64,000 bases of DNA from Platycnemis pennipes (taxonomy: Eukaryota; Arthropoda; Insecta; Odonata; Platycnemididae). A program made the translations under genes and the position numbers. How positions within the stretch are numbered: the stretch's first letter is position 1; every line of letters begins with the position of its first letter. Positions 22,814 through 33,360 of the stretch are shown piece by piece. Location: the NCBI GenBank assembly GCA_933228895.1, contig OW121858.1, positions 27,551,859 through 27,615,858 on the forward strand, given 5' to 3'. A model generated the notes under the pieces. It saw only the letters and a list, made by a program, of their open reading frames with translations. It was not told the origin of the DNA and did no database searches.

Positions 22814-24197
22814 CAGTTCAGCACCCTTAATCCGGGAATCCGTAATCCGGTAACACCCATAATCCGGCAAGTTTGCCATGACCACCTACAAGGTACTTTG
22901 TGGAAAATGCTGAAAAAAGTTTTACCGAAATATAGCTTCAAAACCTGCCGAGATATTATCCCACTCCATTCTTAATGTTTCTTTTACCATTCCAAGAATC
23001 AGAGTAATTTAAACGCATATATATCTGGTCCTTCATTTACACTGTAGTTATTCTGCAAATTGAAAAAAAACATACAAAACTGAAGACATCTCCGTGACGG
23101 ACTACGACTAGTTTACAGATCGAAAACTTACAATGGCGTGCGCATTTTTGATTGACCACTAGATGTAATCTGATAAAATTATTTGTTATCTGCATATGTT
23201 AATCCCTATTAATACCTAATCTATTGAGTGGTGACAACAGCAGAGTAGTGAGGCATCAGTATTAAACGTAAACGATCGCAGAAAAAGTGAAATTTGTGAA
23301 AAAGCTTGACACCGTTGCATCAGTAAAGCATTCGCCTGAAACACACTGCGTGGAATCTTTGACAATAGATTTATTTAATTTATTTATTTATAAATCTATA
23401 AGACGTGAAGTGGGACATTTGGCATGCATGGAATAGTAATTCACAGTCTATTCTAAAACACGCTTGGTTTAAATTGTGGCCAGCTCGAAGGTTTGAGGTA
23501 GACGAAATATGTGGGGATTTCAAAGGCTTTCTTGTTTCTGAGGATAAAAATACGATGGTGGAGTTGATTGACTGTGCAAACAGCATTTATAGCCCTGAAG
23601 TAAAGGATATGGAATTGGTAAATTTAGGGGAATGGATAGCTGGCATCCACATCTCACCAAACTACATTTCACACATGGTGAAATCACTGAAATGGTAATT
23701 AATAACAATAAGTCTGAATGGGGATGACGATAATGAGCCTGAAATTGTTGAAGGAAGACTACAATCAATAATCATCTTTAAAGAATCTTCGAGTCCGGTC
23801 GCCCGCATTGACGTAGTGATGGGAGGCCGTGCAGACGATACCAACGCATTGACATCGAAATGAATCAGCTCGGAAGGAAATATTTTGCGCGAAGCACAGA
23901 ATAAGAAATCTTAAATTTTATATACCCTTTTCCGATAGTAATATCACACTTTTAAATGTGCAGCAATATGATGCACACGATGCTAAGCTTATGTTATTTC
24001 ACCCACTGTGCAACTTCGATAATTTTAAGTATTAACTTTTTAAATCAAGAAACCATTTTTTTCTGATTATTCTGAGTGACTCTTTAAAATCGTGTTCAGT
24101 ATATGACAAACGAAAGTATTTTGCCACATAGTCCAGCAAAATCCCTAATCCGGCATCCCTTCAGTCCCGACTGTGCCGGATAAAAGATGCTCAACTG
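22814..24197 (+). mobile_element. Tigger/pogo-like DNA transposon, degraded
   Basis: Flanked by TA (22812-22813 and 24198-24199). The left end reads CAGTTCAGCACCCTTAATCC and the right end, reverse-complemented, CAGTTGAGCATCTTTTATCC, so the terminal repeats match imperfectly. These ends and the TA target are typical of pogo/Tigger members of the Tc1-mariner group. A degraded frame at about 23405-23698 (WDIWHAWNSNSQSILKHAW) resembles the end of a Tigger-type transposase, but no catalytic triad is intact. A second copy of the family begins at 49182. Confidence 0.7.
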
Positions 24198-24292
24198 TAT
24201 TAGATAATGTATTTAAAAACACAACAGAAATTGAAATTTGATCACTAACATCTGGATCACTTGAAGGTGAATCTCTTCCTCTGAGTACTTAC

Positions 24293-24418
24293 GTCAAAGT
24301 CAGCACTGTGTGCCATCGTTGCCTTCGGTGTTTCCAAGACATTGTTTCCAGTGCGGCCATGAGAGTCAAGAACCAGAGGATCCCAGTTAGAAACATGATC
24401 TTCAGGCTTCCCAGCGAT
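24293..24418 (-). CDS. Gene A linker exon 3
   Basis: 126 bases (42 codons, phase 0-0), acceptor CCCCCACAG and donor GAC|GTAAGT. It starts IAGKPEDHVSNWDPLVLDSH and ends AHSADFD. It is paralogous to the exon at 18384. The valine before lysine is replaced by glycine, which breaks the SUMO consensus kept in the other two copies. Either this copy is drifting or only one of the two gene A copies is included per transcript. Confidence 0.72.
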
Positions 24419-25189
24419 CTGTGGGGGTATATGATAGGTTAAAGGTCTGCTGATAGGAAAAGTGGTGAAATTATCATTAAGAATGGTACAATTAGCATGA
24501 AACTCACATTAAGCTATGGAAATTGAAAGTATTATCAAATGTGAATTAACAGAAACACTAACTTAGCACGTTGCATGTGAATAACGAGAATCTTTGTTTT
24601 TCCCGAACCATGCATTAACGAGACTTCTTGCTTTTGATGTGGACAGAATAAGTTCTAAAAAGTTATAAAGAATGTAAGCATATTATTTAGGTCTGAAGAT
24701 CTGTTATCGATAATAATTATATTTTGCATTGTTTTTATTATTTTTTGAGTGGCTATTATTTTTTTCTTCAAAAAAATAACTTAGGATATTTTTAAATCTT
24801 TTATGGTTTTTTTACCAGGAGATTGCAAATATAGCATGACATTAATGTTAGTGCACAATTTATGGAAAAATTAACATAAGGTTAGCTAATTTAAATTCAC
24901 ATGACATTAACCCAAGATTGTCAAGTAAAAGTAATTTTTTCAGAATTCTCTACAGAGCTTTGTTAATATTTGTCGGGCACCACTTCATTTTCTTCCTACT
25001 GTATTGCAGTATTCCTGGATACATGTGACAAGCTCTCCAACAGTGAAGAATATGCTCAACGTTTAGCATTCACATTGAGTATTTAAATAATGGATAGATG
25101 GTATCATGTCCAAGCTAATTTTTCTATAGACACTCCAGGGTCATCAACTTAATTTTAACTTAAGTACTTCAATAATAATAATATGTTTG

Positions 25190-25680
25190 TTGCTCCAGCA
25201 AGTTATACACAATACAAGAAAATAATATAACAATTTGGATTACCTTGGTACCTGAGTAACCAACGATGTACAAAGCAAGAAAAAATAGTCAGCAGAATAG
25301 CCCAGGCAAAGGGGGGAATTCTATCAAAAGAAGAATCTACTTACCGCTGGAAATACAAGAAGTAAGGACGCAATTCATAAGAATGAACATCTGGAGAGTA
25401 TTCCTTTATGGCAGAGAGGCATGGACAATGACAGCAGGGGAAAAGAAAAGGTTGGAAGGATTCAAACCGACATGCTACAAAAGAATGATGAAGCATAAAT
25501 CGATCGAATGAGTAAGTAACGAGGAAGTTTTCAAAAGAGTGGGTAAAAAGAGAAATCGTCTGAATACACTAAGAAGAAGAGGGAACTATTTAATCGGGCT
25601 CATCATGAGACATGATGAAGACAAATGTCCAGGGACAAGTGCACCAAATACCCCTGTTAAAACCTGTCACTATTTATTAA
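25190..25680 (+). mobile_element. Non-LTR retrotransposon fragment (left-arm copy)
   Basis: Fragments of the C-terminal part of a LINE polymerase ORF in shifting frames: QSKKKIVSRIAQAKGG, then FLYGREAWTMTAGEKKRLEG and CYKRMMKHKSIE. The words LYG-EAW and C-RM are typical of the region after the RT palm in RTE/CR1/I-type elements. A mirrored copy lies at 28970-29440 in the other arm, so the insertion predates the inverted duplication or was copied by gene conversion. Confidence 0.7.
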
Positions 25681-26246
25681 CTTTAAACGTATTCGGTCTA
25701 AGGACTCCATTTCACTGAACAAAATATTCTACTCGAAACATGAATCTTAAGTGAATAGCTTTTCCTAAAGTTTCTCATCGTGCGCTAAATGCACTTCAAT
25801 GGTTGATTCACAATCTCCGGTTGACAATTTATCCATAACAGCAAGCATATTTATAACAACATTGATAACATTTCGAAAATTGATTAAAAAACAAGTTTAG
25901 GTCCTGTTTTAAACTAAAAATTCGAGAAAAAGTAACCGCATTATTTAGCTCGTTGAACAATAATTGTTTATAAAATTTAGGCAATAAAACAGGTGGAGTA
26001 GCCATTATTATAGGGTACCAGACTTCCCTTGCTCCTTTCTAATATCATCAGCTTTCCCTTAAAAGTTTTCGCTATAGACTTAGGGTGAAAACTTTCTCCA
26101 GAAGACTTGCTGTGCGAGTAATAGAAGTCCAAGGTGGAACAACTTTTCACAACTAATACCTCCGCATGCCGTAAACATGATAAATATTCTAGAAGTGACC
26201 CAACATAAACATGATGTACATACATCATACTCCAGTATATACTTAC

Positions 26247-26417
26247 ATTACCGCACTCAACGCTCACAACTTCGGTCCCTGGAAAGATTATCTTTCTGAT
26301 GTGGCTGTCATACACTTCCTGGTTTTCAATGCAGCATCGCTTGAAAAGATAGAAATCTCTCACCTTTTCCACGCAAATGGAACAAACCATCCAAAGACAC
26401 AATTCTTCCTTAGCGAC
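26247..26417 (-). CDS. Gene A exon 2: second half of the ZAD domain
   Basis: 171 bases (57 codons, phase 0-0) from acceptor GTCTCAG to donor AAT|GTAAGT. It encodes VAKEELCLWMVCSICVEKVR, then DFYLFKRCCIENQ. It carries the second cysteine pair (C-S-I-C) of the treble-clef ZAD fold and the aromatic/FK-RC helix typical of ZADs. ZADs mediate dimerisation of insect zinc-finger proteins. It differs from the gene B copy at three residues only. Confidence 0.8.
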
Positions 26418-26580
26418 CTGAGACATTTGAAATCGGCAGGGGGTTATTAATTGAGTCCACATTTACAGTTTCACATTCGTTCACCATAAAAATTTCCCAC
26501 CCAATTGCGGTTCGTGAGAGGAAAGTACGAAAGATAAGACACAAACAAGGGACTGGCATACTACAAATCATGAATCTCAC

Positions 26581-26721
26581 CGTTATCTGGAGCAGTTCTT
26601 CTACTGCTCGTTTCACCAAGAATTCGGCGTCTGCTAGGATATCCACCAAACGACGACGAGTACTAAGACATAACCTACATAGACAATTCCTGCGCGATCC
26701 ACGCATAACGACGCTTGCCAT
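26581..26721 (-). CDS. Gene A exon 1: start codon and first half of the ZAD
   Basis: ATG at 26721 opens 47 codons to a donor ACG|GTGAGA (phase 0). The product begins MASVVMRGSRRNCLCRLCLS, with the CRLCL motif that starts ZAD domains, and continues LVDILADAEF. The 141 bases are identical to the mirrored exon of gene B. The start was chosen because it is the only in-frame ATG before CRLCL. Confidence 0.82.
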
Positions 26722-27878
26722 AATGTCAATACAAGTTCCTAACACTAAACAACGACATATTGCAACGTATTTTCATAATCAGTGGAACGTGAACTGAACC
26801 AGACTTTCGCTACATGTAAAACTATGAAATAACTTTAAAGTATATAGCTTAATGATTGGCATTGTATCCCGCACGAAATGCAGCCTTAATTTCTGAACAA
26901 AGTCGACACATTCTGGCAATACCTATAAATGGCATTCTCAACACTTCTCTATCTCACCGATGGAGTCGTCGCATTCATATATTGTAATTAACATTGCCGC
27001 CATTTTTAATCCACATTTCCCTCAACAATCTTACTGGGAGAGGAGAAGTCCCTTATGTTTCTAACAATACGCGACTCAAGATGCGTTACCGTTCAAAATA
27101 ACAGTTTGGAGCAAGAAGGAACTCGGCATCATGAATTTAAAAGGAGAAAGCTGATAAAAATTTCGAAAATCATATTTTTAATGCGCTACATTTAAGTCGC
27201 TAATGGAGATTAGGGGACGTACGTTCTGACTTCAAGTGTCACAAATTTTAGTTTTGATGCAATTTAGTGAATGAAAGCTTTAAATAAAAGTGTACAAAGG
27301 AAAATGAAAGCAGCTCCTCACTGAGTTATTCTATCGGTTAGCTCTTCATATCTACTTATTTCTTCCATTTCACATCCTAACATTAATGAATTAAAAAATT
27401 TTGAAGCCAGGATAGGTCATCACACAAGAAAGCAAGTGAAAATAAATATTTGAATATTTCACCTTTAAAATTCATGATACGTATTTCCTTATTGCTCCAA
27501 ACTGTTATATCTAACCGTAACGCATCTTGAGTCGTTACAAACATAAGGGACTTCTCCTCTCCCAGTAAGATTGTTGAGGGAAATGTGGATTAAAAATGGC
27601 GGCAATGTTAATTACAATATGTGAATGCGACGACTCCTATCGGTGAGATAGAGAAGTGTTGAGAATGCCATATATAGGTATTGCCAGAATGTGTCGACTT
27701 TGTTCAGAAATTAAGGCTGCATTTCGTGCGGGATACAATGCCAATCATTAAGCTATGTACTTTAAAGTTATTTCATAGTTTTACATGTAGCGAAAGTCTG
27801 GTTCAGTTCACGTTCCACTGATTATGAAAATACGTTGCAATATGTCGTTGTTTAGTGTTAGGAACTTGTATTGACATT
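26722..27878. promoter_or_regulatory. Shared divergent promoter region of genes A and B
   Basis: The 1157 bp between the two start codons consist of two inverted half-sites around a unique centre (about 27151-27460). Each half carries the word AAAATGGCGGC (27593-27603 on plus; 26996-27006 on minus), about 275 bp before each ATG. The word fits the YY1/Pleiohomeotic consensus (AAnATGGCGGC). No TATA box was seen at a consistent place. Bidirectional promoter activity is inferred from the layout. Confidence 0.55.
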
Positions 27879-28019
27879 ATGGCAAGCGTCGTTATGCGTG
27901 GATCGCGCAGGAATTGTCTATGTAGGTTATGTCTTAGTACTCGTCGTCGTTTGGTGGATATCCTAGCAGACGCCGAATTCTTGGTGAAACGAGCAGTAGA
28001 AGAACTGCTCCAGATAACG
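27879..28019 (+). CDS. Gene B exon 1: start codon and first half of the ZAD
   Basis: ATG at 27879, 47 codons, donor ACG|GTGAGA, phase 0. The nucleotide sequence matches gene A exon 1 base for base. It encodes the CRLCL start of the ZAD. Identity with the other arm, against diverged introns nearby, points to recent duplication, gene conversion or strong selection. Confidence 0.82.
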
Positions 28020-28182
28020 GTGAGATTCATGATTTGTAGTATGCCAGTCCCTTGTTTGTGTCTTATCTTTCCTGCTTTCCTCTCACGCACCGCAATTGGG
28101 TGGGTAGTTTGTATGGTGAACGTATGTGAAACTGTAAATGTGGACGCAATCAATAATCCCCTGCCGATTTCAAATTTCTCAG

Positions 28183-28353
28183 GTCGCTAAGGAAGAATTG
28201 AGTCTTTGGATAGTTTGTTCCATTTGCGTGGAAAAGGTGAGAGATTTCTATCTTTTCAAGCGATGCTGCATGGAAAACCAGGAAGTGTATGACAGCCACA
28301 TCAGAAAGATAATCTTTCCAGGGACCGAAGTTGTGAGCGTTGAGTGCGGTAAT
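28183..28353 (+). CDS. Gene B exon 2: second half of the ZAD
   Basis: 171 bases (57 codons, phase 0-0) from acceptor TTTCTCAG to donor AAT|GTAAGT. It encodes VAKEELSLWIVCSICVEKVR and FKRCCMENQEVYD. The cysteine pair is present. Differences from gene A are C to S, M to I and I to M. Reading on into the intron soon meets a stop, which supports the donor. Confidence 0.8.
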
Positions 28354-28969
28354 GTAAGTATATACTGGAGTATGTTGTAGGTACATCATGTTTATGTTGG
28401 GTCACTCCTAGAAAATGTATCATGTTTACGGCATGCGGAGGTATAAGGTTTTAAATCTAAAAGAGGCAGTATTCAGCGAAGAGTAGCAAGTGTTGTTTGT
28501 TTACCTTACCGTTGTTAACGGTAGGGTTCACAAATATACAGAACATCATGTGGAAATGATCATGATAGATTGAAAATCACTGTAGAAGGATAGGTGAAAA
28601 TGCAAAAAATAGTTTGGGCATTTGTTCTGAAAACGTTGAAAATATATGTTTAACTCCTGGCTACCTTGAAAAGTTGTTCCACTGTGGACTTCTATTACTC
28701 GCACAGCAAGTCTTTGGGTACCTCGTTCTGGAGAAAGTTGCCCTAAGTCTATAGCGAAAACTTTTAAGGGAAAGCTGATGATATGCTTGCTGTTATGGAT
28801 AAATTGTCAACCGGAGATTGTGAATCAACCATTGAAGTGCATTTAGTGCACGATAAGAAACTTTAGGAAAAGCTATTCACTTAAGATTCATGTTTCAAGT
28901 AGAATATTTTGTTCAGTGAAATGGAATCCTTAAACCGAATACGTTTCAGGTTAATAAGTAGTGTTATGT

Positions 28970-29440
28970 TTTAAGAGGGGTATTTGGTCCACTTGTCCCT
29001 GGACGATTGTCTTCATTATGTCTCATGATGAGCCCAATTAAATAGTTCCCTCTTCTTCTTAGGGTATTCAGACAATTTCTCTTTTTACCCACTCTTTTGA
29101 AAACTTCCTCATTACTTACACATTCGATCGATTTAATCTTCATCATTCTTTTGTAGCATGTCAGTTTGAATCCTTCCAACCTTTTCTTTTCCCCTGCTAT
29201 CATTGTCCATGCCTCTCTGCCATAAAGGAATACTCTTCAGATGTTAATTCTTATGAATTGCATCCTTACTTCTTGTATTTCCAGCAGTAAGTAGATTCTT
29301 CTTTTGATAGAATTCCCCCCTTTGCCTGGGCTATTCTGCTGACTATTTCTTTCTTGCTTTGTACATCGTTGGTTACTCAGGTACCAAGGTAATCCAAATT
29401 GTTATATTATTTTCTTGTATTGTGTATAACTTGCTGGAGC
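28970..29440 (-). mobile_element. Non-LTR retrotransposon fragment (right-arm copy)
   Basis: Mirror of the fragment at 25190-25680. The minus-strand frame 28964-29203 has AGEKKRLEGFKLTCYKRMMK, then SNEEVFKRVGKKRN and LRRRGNYLIGLIMRH, the usual C-terminus of a LINE polymerase. It is shorter than any functional ORF and is a fossil. Confidence 0.7.
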
Positions 29441-29842
29441 AACAAACATATTATTATTATTGAAGTACTTAAGTTAAAATTAAGTTGATGACCCTGGAGT
29501 GTCTATAGAAAAATTAGCTTGGACATGATACCATCTATCCATCATTTAAATACTCAATGTGAATGCTAAACGTTGAGCATATTCTTCACTGTTGGAGAGC
29601 TTGTCACAGGTATCCAGGAATACTGCAATACTGTAGGAAGAAAATGAAGCGATGCCCGACAAATATTAACAAAGCTCTGTAGAAAATGCTGAAAAAATTA
29701 CTTTTACTTTGAACTCTTGGGTTAATTTCATGTGAATTTAAATAAGCTAACTTTATTGTAATTTTTCCATAACTTAACACTGGTTTTGCACTTATTTTTT
29801 CTTTGAACGTCATTATGCCTGGTGTAGGATTCCATAATCTTA

Positions 29843-30250
29843 AGCCCGTTTCACATGATACTTTATCCAGCACAAGACCTAGTGTACTGGCCGGTACTTG
29901 ATATGAAGGATGGAATCTAGCATGATTGGAACCATCCTGGTAGGTTTCACACGATCGTCAAACTTGTGCTTGTTATGAATTGGTTATTCTATTTGATTCC
30001 ATACTAATTAAAAGAAAGAGAAGTTTGCACAGAATCTGTAATGTGACTTGATTTGTCCATGGCTACTGGGCTACTAGGTCCTACTAGAAATCTAATACTT
30101 CCTCAAGTATGAAATCCAGTAGGTCAACAAGTATACTAAGTAGCATGCTTGCCAGCCAGTATACTGGTTCTGTTCACACAATACTGGAAGGCTAGCATAC
30201 TAGTGAGTATACTAGACCATGTACTGATGAAGTATTGTGTGAAACAGGCT
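29843..30250. mobile_element. PIF/Harbinger-like MITE
   Basis: 408 bp with ends AGCCCGTTTCACATGATACT and, reverse-complemented, AGCCTGTTTCACACAATACT, flanked by a TTA target duplication (29840-29842 and 30251-30253). There is no coding capacity. It is absent from the left arm of the inverted repeat, so it inserted after the arms separated. The family assignment rests on the 3-bp target only. Confidence 0.65.
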
Positions 30251-30697
30251 TTATGCTAATTGTGCACTAACATTAATGTCATGCTAGATTTGCAATCAAC
30301 CCGGAAATAAAGCAGAAAGGATTCAAAGAAATTCTAAGGTATTTTTTTAGAAAAAAATAATAGGCACTCAAAAACTAATACAAAAAATGCAAAATATAAT
30401 TATTATCAATATCTGACCTTCAGACCTAAATAATATGCCTACATTCTTCATAACTTTTTAGAACTTACCCTGTCCACATCAAAAGCAAGAATTCTCGTAA
30501 ATGCATGGTTTGGGAAAAACAAACATTTTATTATCCATATGGAACGTGCTAAGTTAGTTTCACGAAAATTCAAATTTGATAATATTTTCAATTTTCATTA
30601 CTTACTGTGAGTTTCATGCTAATTGTATACCTACCTTAATGTTAATTTCACTACTTTTTCTATCAATCGACCTTTAACCATTCATATACCCCCATAG

Positions 30698-30823
30698 ATT
30701 GCTGTGAAGCCTGAAGATGATGGTTCTAACTTGGATCCTCTGGTCCATGACTCTCACAGCTGCCCTGAAAAGAATGTCTTCGAAACACCAAAAGCAACGA
30801 TGGCACACAGTGCTGACTTTGAT
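30698..30823 (+). CDS. Gene B linker exon
   Basis: 126 bases (42 codons, phase 0-0), acceptor CCCCCATAG and donor GAT|GTGAGT. It starts IAVKPEDDGSNLDPLVHDSH and ends AHSADFD. It is a paralogue of the two gene A linker exons at 18384 and 24293. VKPE fits the SUMO consensus. Confidence 0.72.
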
Positions 30824-30904
30824 GTGAGTACTCAGAGAAAGATATTCACCTTCAAGTGATTCGGGTGTTTGCGATCAAATGTTCAATTTCTGTTGCGTTT
30901 TTAA

Positions 30905-32906
30905 CCCTTTCGCGCCGGAGCCATAGGAAGAGAATTTTTCCCGTCGTACGAGGAGCACGAGATATTTCTTGACTCTCCCGTCCGGAGCTCTCTCGTGGTG
31001 AAGAAGTAGGCAGGTATGCCCCACCCACCGTTTTGGGACCCAACTCAGCGGGACACCAGACCCTTTCCCCGTCCACTGGGCTCAACCAACCAACCCTTTA
31101 GCAGCCCTTTTCGCAGCAGGAGTCCGCGGTAAATTGATTGAATTAGCAGTGTTTTTTTTAAAAAAGCCCTTACGTATATTCCAAAAATTTAAACTTATTA
31201 AATGGATTCCACGTGTTTTGCTGAGCGCTTCAAAATTTTAAATGAAATTCTAGCGTTAATATTAACGAATTTGAACCGATAGGTTTCTTCTGACATTAGC
31301 ATAGGCAAGTCAGTGGAGAAAAAAAATTCATAAAATAATCTAATCGGAGAACTCGCGGACGCAGCAGCCTTAGACCCGGAAGAAGAGGAATCAAATTCGT
31401 GGATTTTTGGAGAAATACCATCAGAAAACAAATCCATACCTTTCGGAGAAAGCTTTCTTCTTTTGGTAACAATCTTTTCCTCGTATCTGATGCATCGCCC
31501 GAATATGAAACTGAGGGATCCAGTGCGCCTGTTGCTTCAGCAGTCGAAGTCTCTGGATCATAATCCGAAGTCTCCTCATCTGAGTCCGAATAGACGTCTT
31601 CATCCTCACTACACTTTTAGTTAATAACTCCAATATTGAGTCCTCGAGCATAGAATGTTCCTTTGACATGACTACACTCGAACAAAAGTTTTGCAACGCC
31701 ACCACAAAGAGAGAATTTATCTGAACTAAGAAATGGCTAAAACTCGGGCGAACAGAGAGAGTACTGCTTGCTTTAGAGCCAAGACTGAAGTGAGAAGCAA
31801 GGAAGAACAAATATTCCTATGGATGGGCACATGGGTGTAGAAATGGATTCCTAATGAGAAATTCTACGAAAAGGATGGGGAATCCAGTAATTCAGTAAAA
31901 AGGCATTGAGAAGAGAAGCACAGCATGAAAACACATGATACCACCACAGGTGTGTAGATAATAATTCTTTAGGCTCGGTTTTCGAAGAAAGTGAAAGGGG
32001 GCCTAGAAATTCAGCGAAAATGCTATTAACCCATTAAGACCATGCATACACAAAGAGCAGCACAATACGAATGGGATGTATGGTTTTTCCAAAGTCTGCT
32101 ATCTGAAACAGCGTGGGAAACTAGTCATCCGGCTCAAGTGCTTTATTGAAGAAATGCCCCGGAGAATACGTATGCGTTTACGCATAAGGGTATTAAAGTA
32201 TAAAACTACCAATAGTTCAAATGGAACACCAATGTATAAGGAGAATCAATGGTTACTAAAGATCCAGTTCTTAGGAAAACCAGAAAATCTACTTTTCGAT
32301 GAGGAAAAATACGGAAATATAAAAATATGTGATAGTTGAATAGGTATGAATTCAAATATGAGAAAAAATAAAAATTTAAGTGAGAAGGAACGAATCACGA
32401 TTACCCCAAGCTTAAACAAAACTTTATGCAAAAGTGTATTTTTTGCCGTGAACTTATGTAGTACCTACAAGTTATGTAGAGTTCTGCACTATAACTCCGT
32501 TGATATTAACGCTAGAATATCGTTCAAAATTTTCACAAACTCAGCAAAAAACGTATATTTCACTTTAAAGCTTAAATTAAAGGAATTTATAACAAAAAAT
32601 GGTTTAGAAAAACCAGTGCATAGACTACTAGTTAACCGCGAAGTCATGCAGCGAGGGGGGTTACAATTGAGGCAGAGGGTCGAGCCCAGTTGCCCGGGAA
32701 AGGGTCTTAGCTCACACTAAGCCGGGTCTCGAGGGGTCGCAGTATACCTGAGGTTATTGCTTCCGCGGGGGTCACTTTTCCTCCTCGTCGGCCATGGCCG
32801 ACGTCGGGTCTTTTGGGTCGAAAGATCCACGTCGGTCATGACCGACGTTCGGTCTTTAGGGTACAAAAATCTGCGTCGGCTATGACCGACGTTCGGCGCG
32901 AAAGGG
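30905..32906 (-). mobile_element. Degraded piggyBac element with long inverted subterminal repeats
   Basis: TTAA at 30901-30904 and 32907-32910, with perfect 13-bp ends CCCTTTCGCGCCG. Minus-strand remnants of a piggyBac N-terminus are readable: an acidic run (EDEDVYSDSDEETSDYDPET, about 31610-31550) and, near 31350-31260, LFYEFFFSTDLPMLMSEETY, which resembles the start of the transposase domain. The catalytic core is not found. Inner segments recur inverted: 31215-31275 against 32497-32562, and about 31030-31085 against 32665-32735. It may be a non-autonomous derivative assembled from both flanks of a parent element. Confidence 0.8.
32786..32891. repeat. Three palindromes at exact 44-bp spacing inside a piggyBac end
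   Basis: CGTCGGCCATGGCCGACG (32786-32803, perfect), CGTCGGTCATGACCGACG (32830-32847, perfect and extendable to 20 bp) and CGTCGGCTATGACCGACG (32874-32891, one broken pair). Starts are exactly 44 bp apart and the last lies about 15 bp from the element end. They probably bind a dimeric or repeated DNA-binding protein such as the transposase. Confidence 0.9.
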
Positions 32907-33360
32907 TTAAATATATATAATAATACAGTAAAACCCCTATTTCCCTTATCGGAATTTATGTTTTTCCAAAATTTACAAGCTTTTTAGTGAGTCCCATCCA
33001 ATTTCCTATATCTTCAATGTATGTGGAACCCTGTATTTACACCACGACTTTTGTTTTTTCACTGTTTGCGTTAGATTCGGGTAAGAATGTGATAGATTAA
33101 AAAACCAAATTCCCTTCCATGACACTTAGCCATGCATACCATCAAACACTGATTAACCTTGTTTTGAGCATAAACACTTCAAAAGCAAGAGAGAGAGAGC
33201 AGTACTTTGCTCTGTTTTACAGAAGAATTTGAACTTAGCAGCGTAGTGGGGCAGCACACAGTGTCACCACTGACGGGTAGGTGAAATATCACCCAATCTT
33301 TTCAGCAATTGCGAGTGTCCATCATGATAAACACTCGCTATTCTTTTGCCGGGAAAAGAT

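Larger units (their letters stand above)
17830..27150. repeat. Left arm of a large interrupted inverted repeat
   Basis: Sequence here recurs in reverse orientation at about 27461-33360. Matching blocks noted by eye: the 17.83-18.35 kb flank against 32.93-33.36 kb; the linker exons at 18384 and 24293 against the one at 30698; 24.43-24.95 kb against about 29.70-30.66 kb; a LINE fragment at about 25.2-25.7 kb against 29.0-29.4 kb; ZAD exons; and 26.83-27.15 kb against 27.46-27.74 kb. The left arm additionally holds piggyBac element 3, a Tigger-like element and a second linker exon. The 310-bp centre (27151-27460) is unique. Confidence 0.85.
27461..33360. repeat. Right arm of the large inverted repeat
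   Basis: Reverse-complement partner of 17830-27150. It contains gene B's ZAD exons, one linker exon, a LINE fragment, a Harbinger-like MITE (29843-30250) and a piggyBac relic (30905-32906) absent from the left arm. Outside these inserts the arms match with scattered substitutions and small gaps. Confidence 0.85.

Noticed and set aside
26570..28153. Mirror-image ORFs antisense to the ZAD exons
   Set aside because: They arise from the inverted repeat and the lack of stops opposite the real exons; no splice or domain support.
32076..32720. Plus-strand ORFs in the piggyBac relic
   Set aside because: They cross the inverted inner repeat and only mirror minus-strand transposase remnants (shared INARISFKI word).
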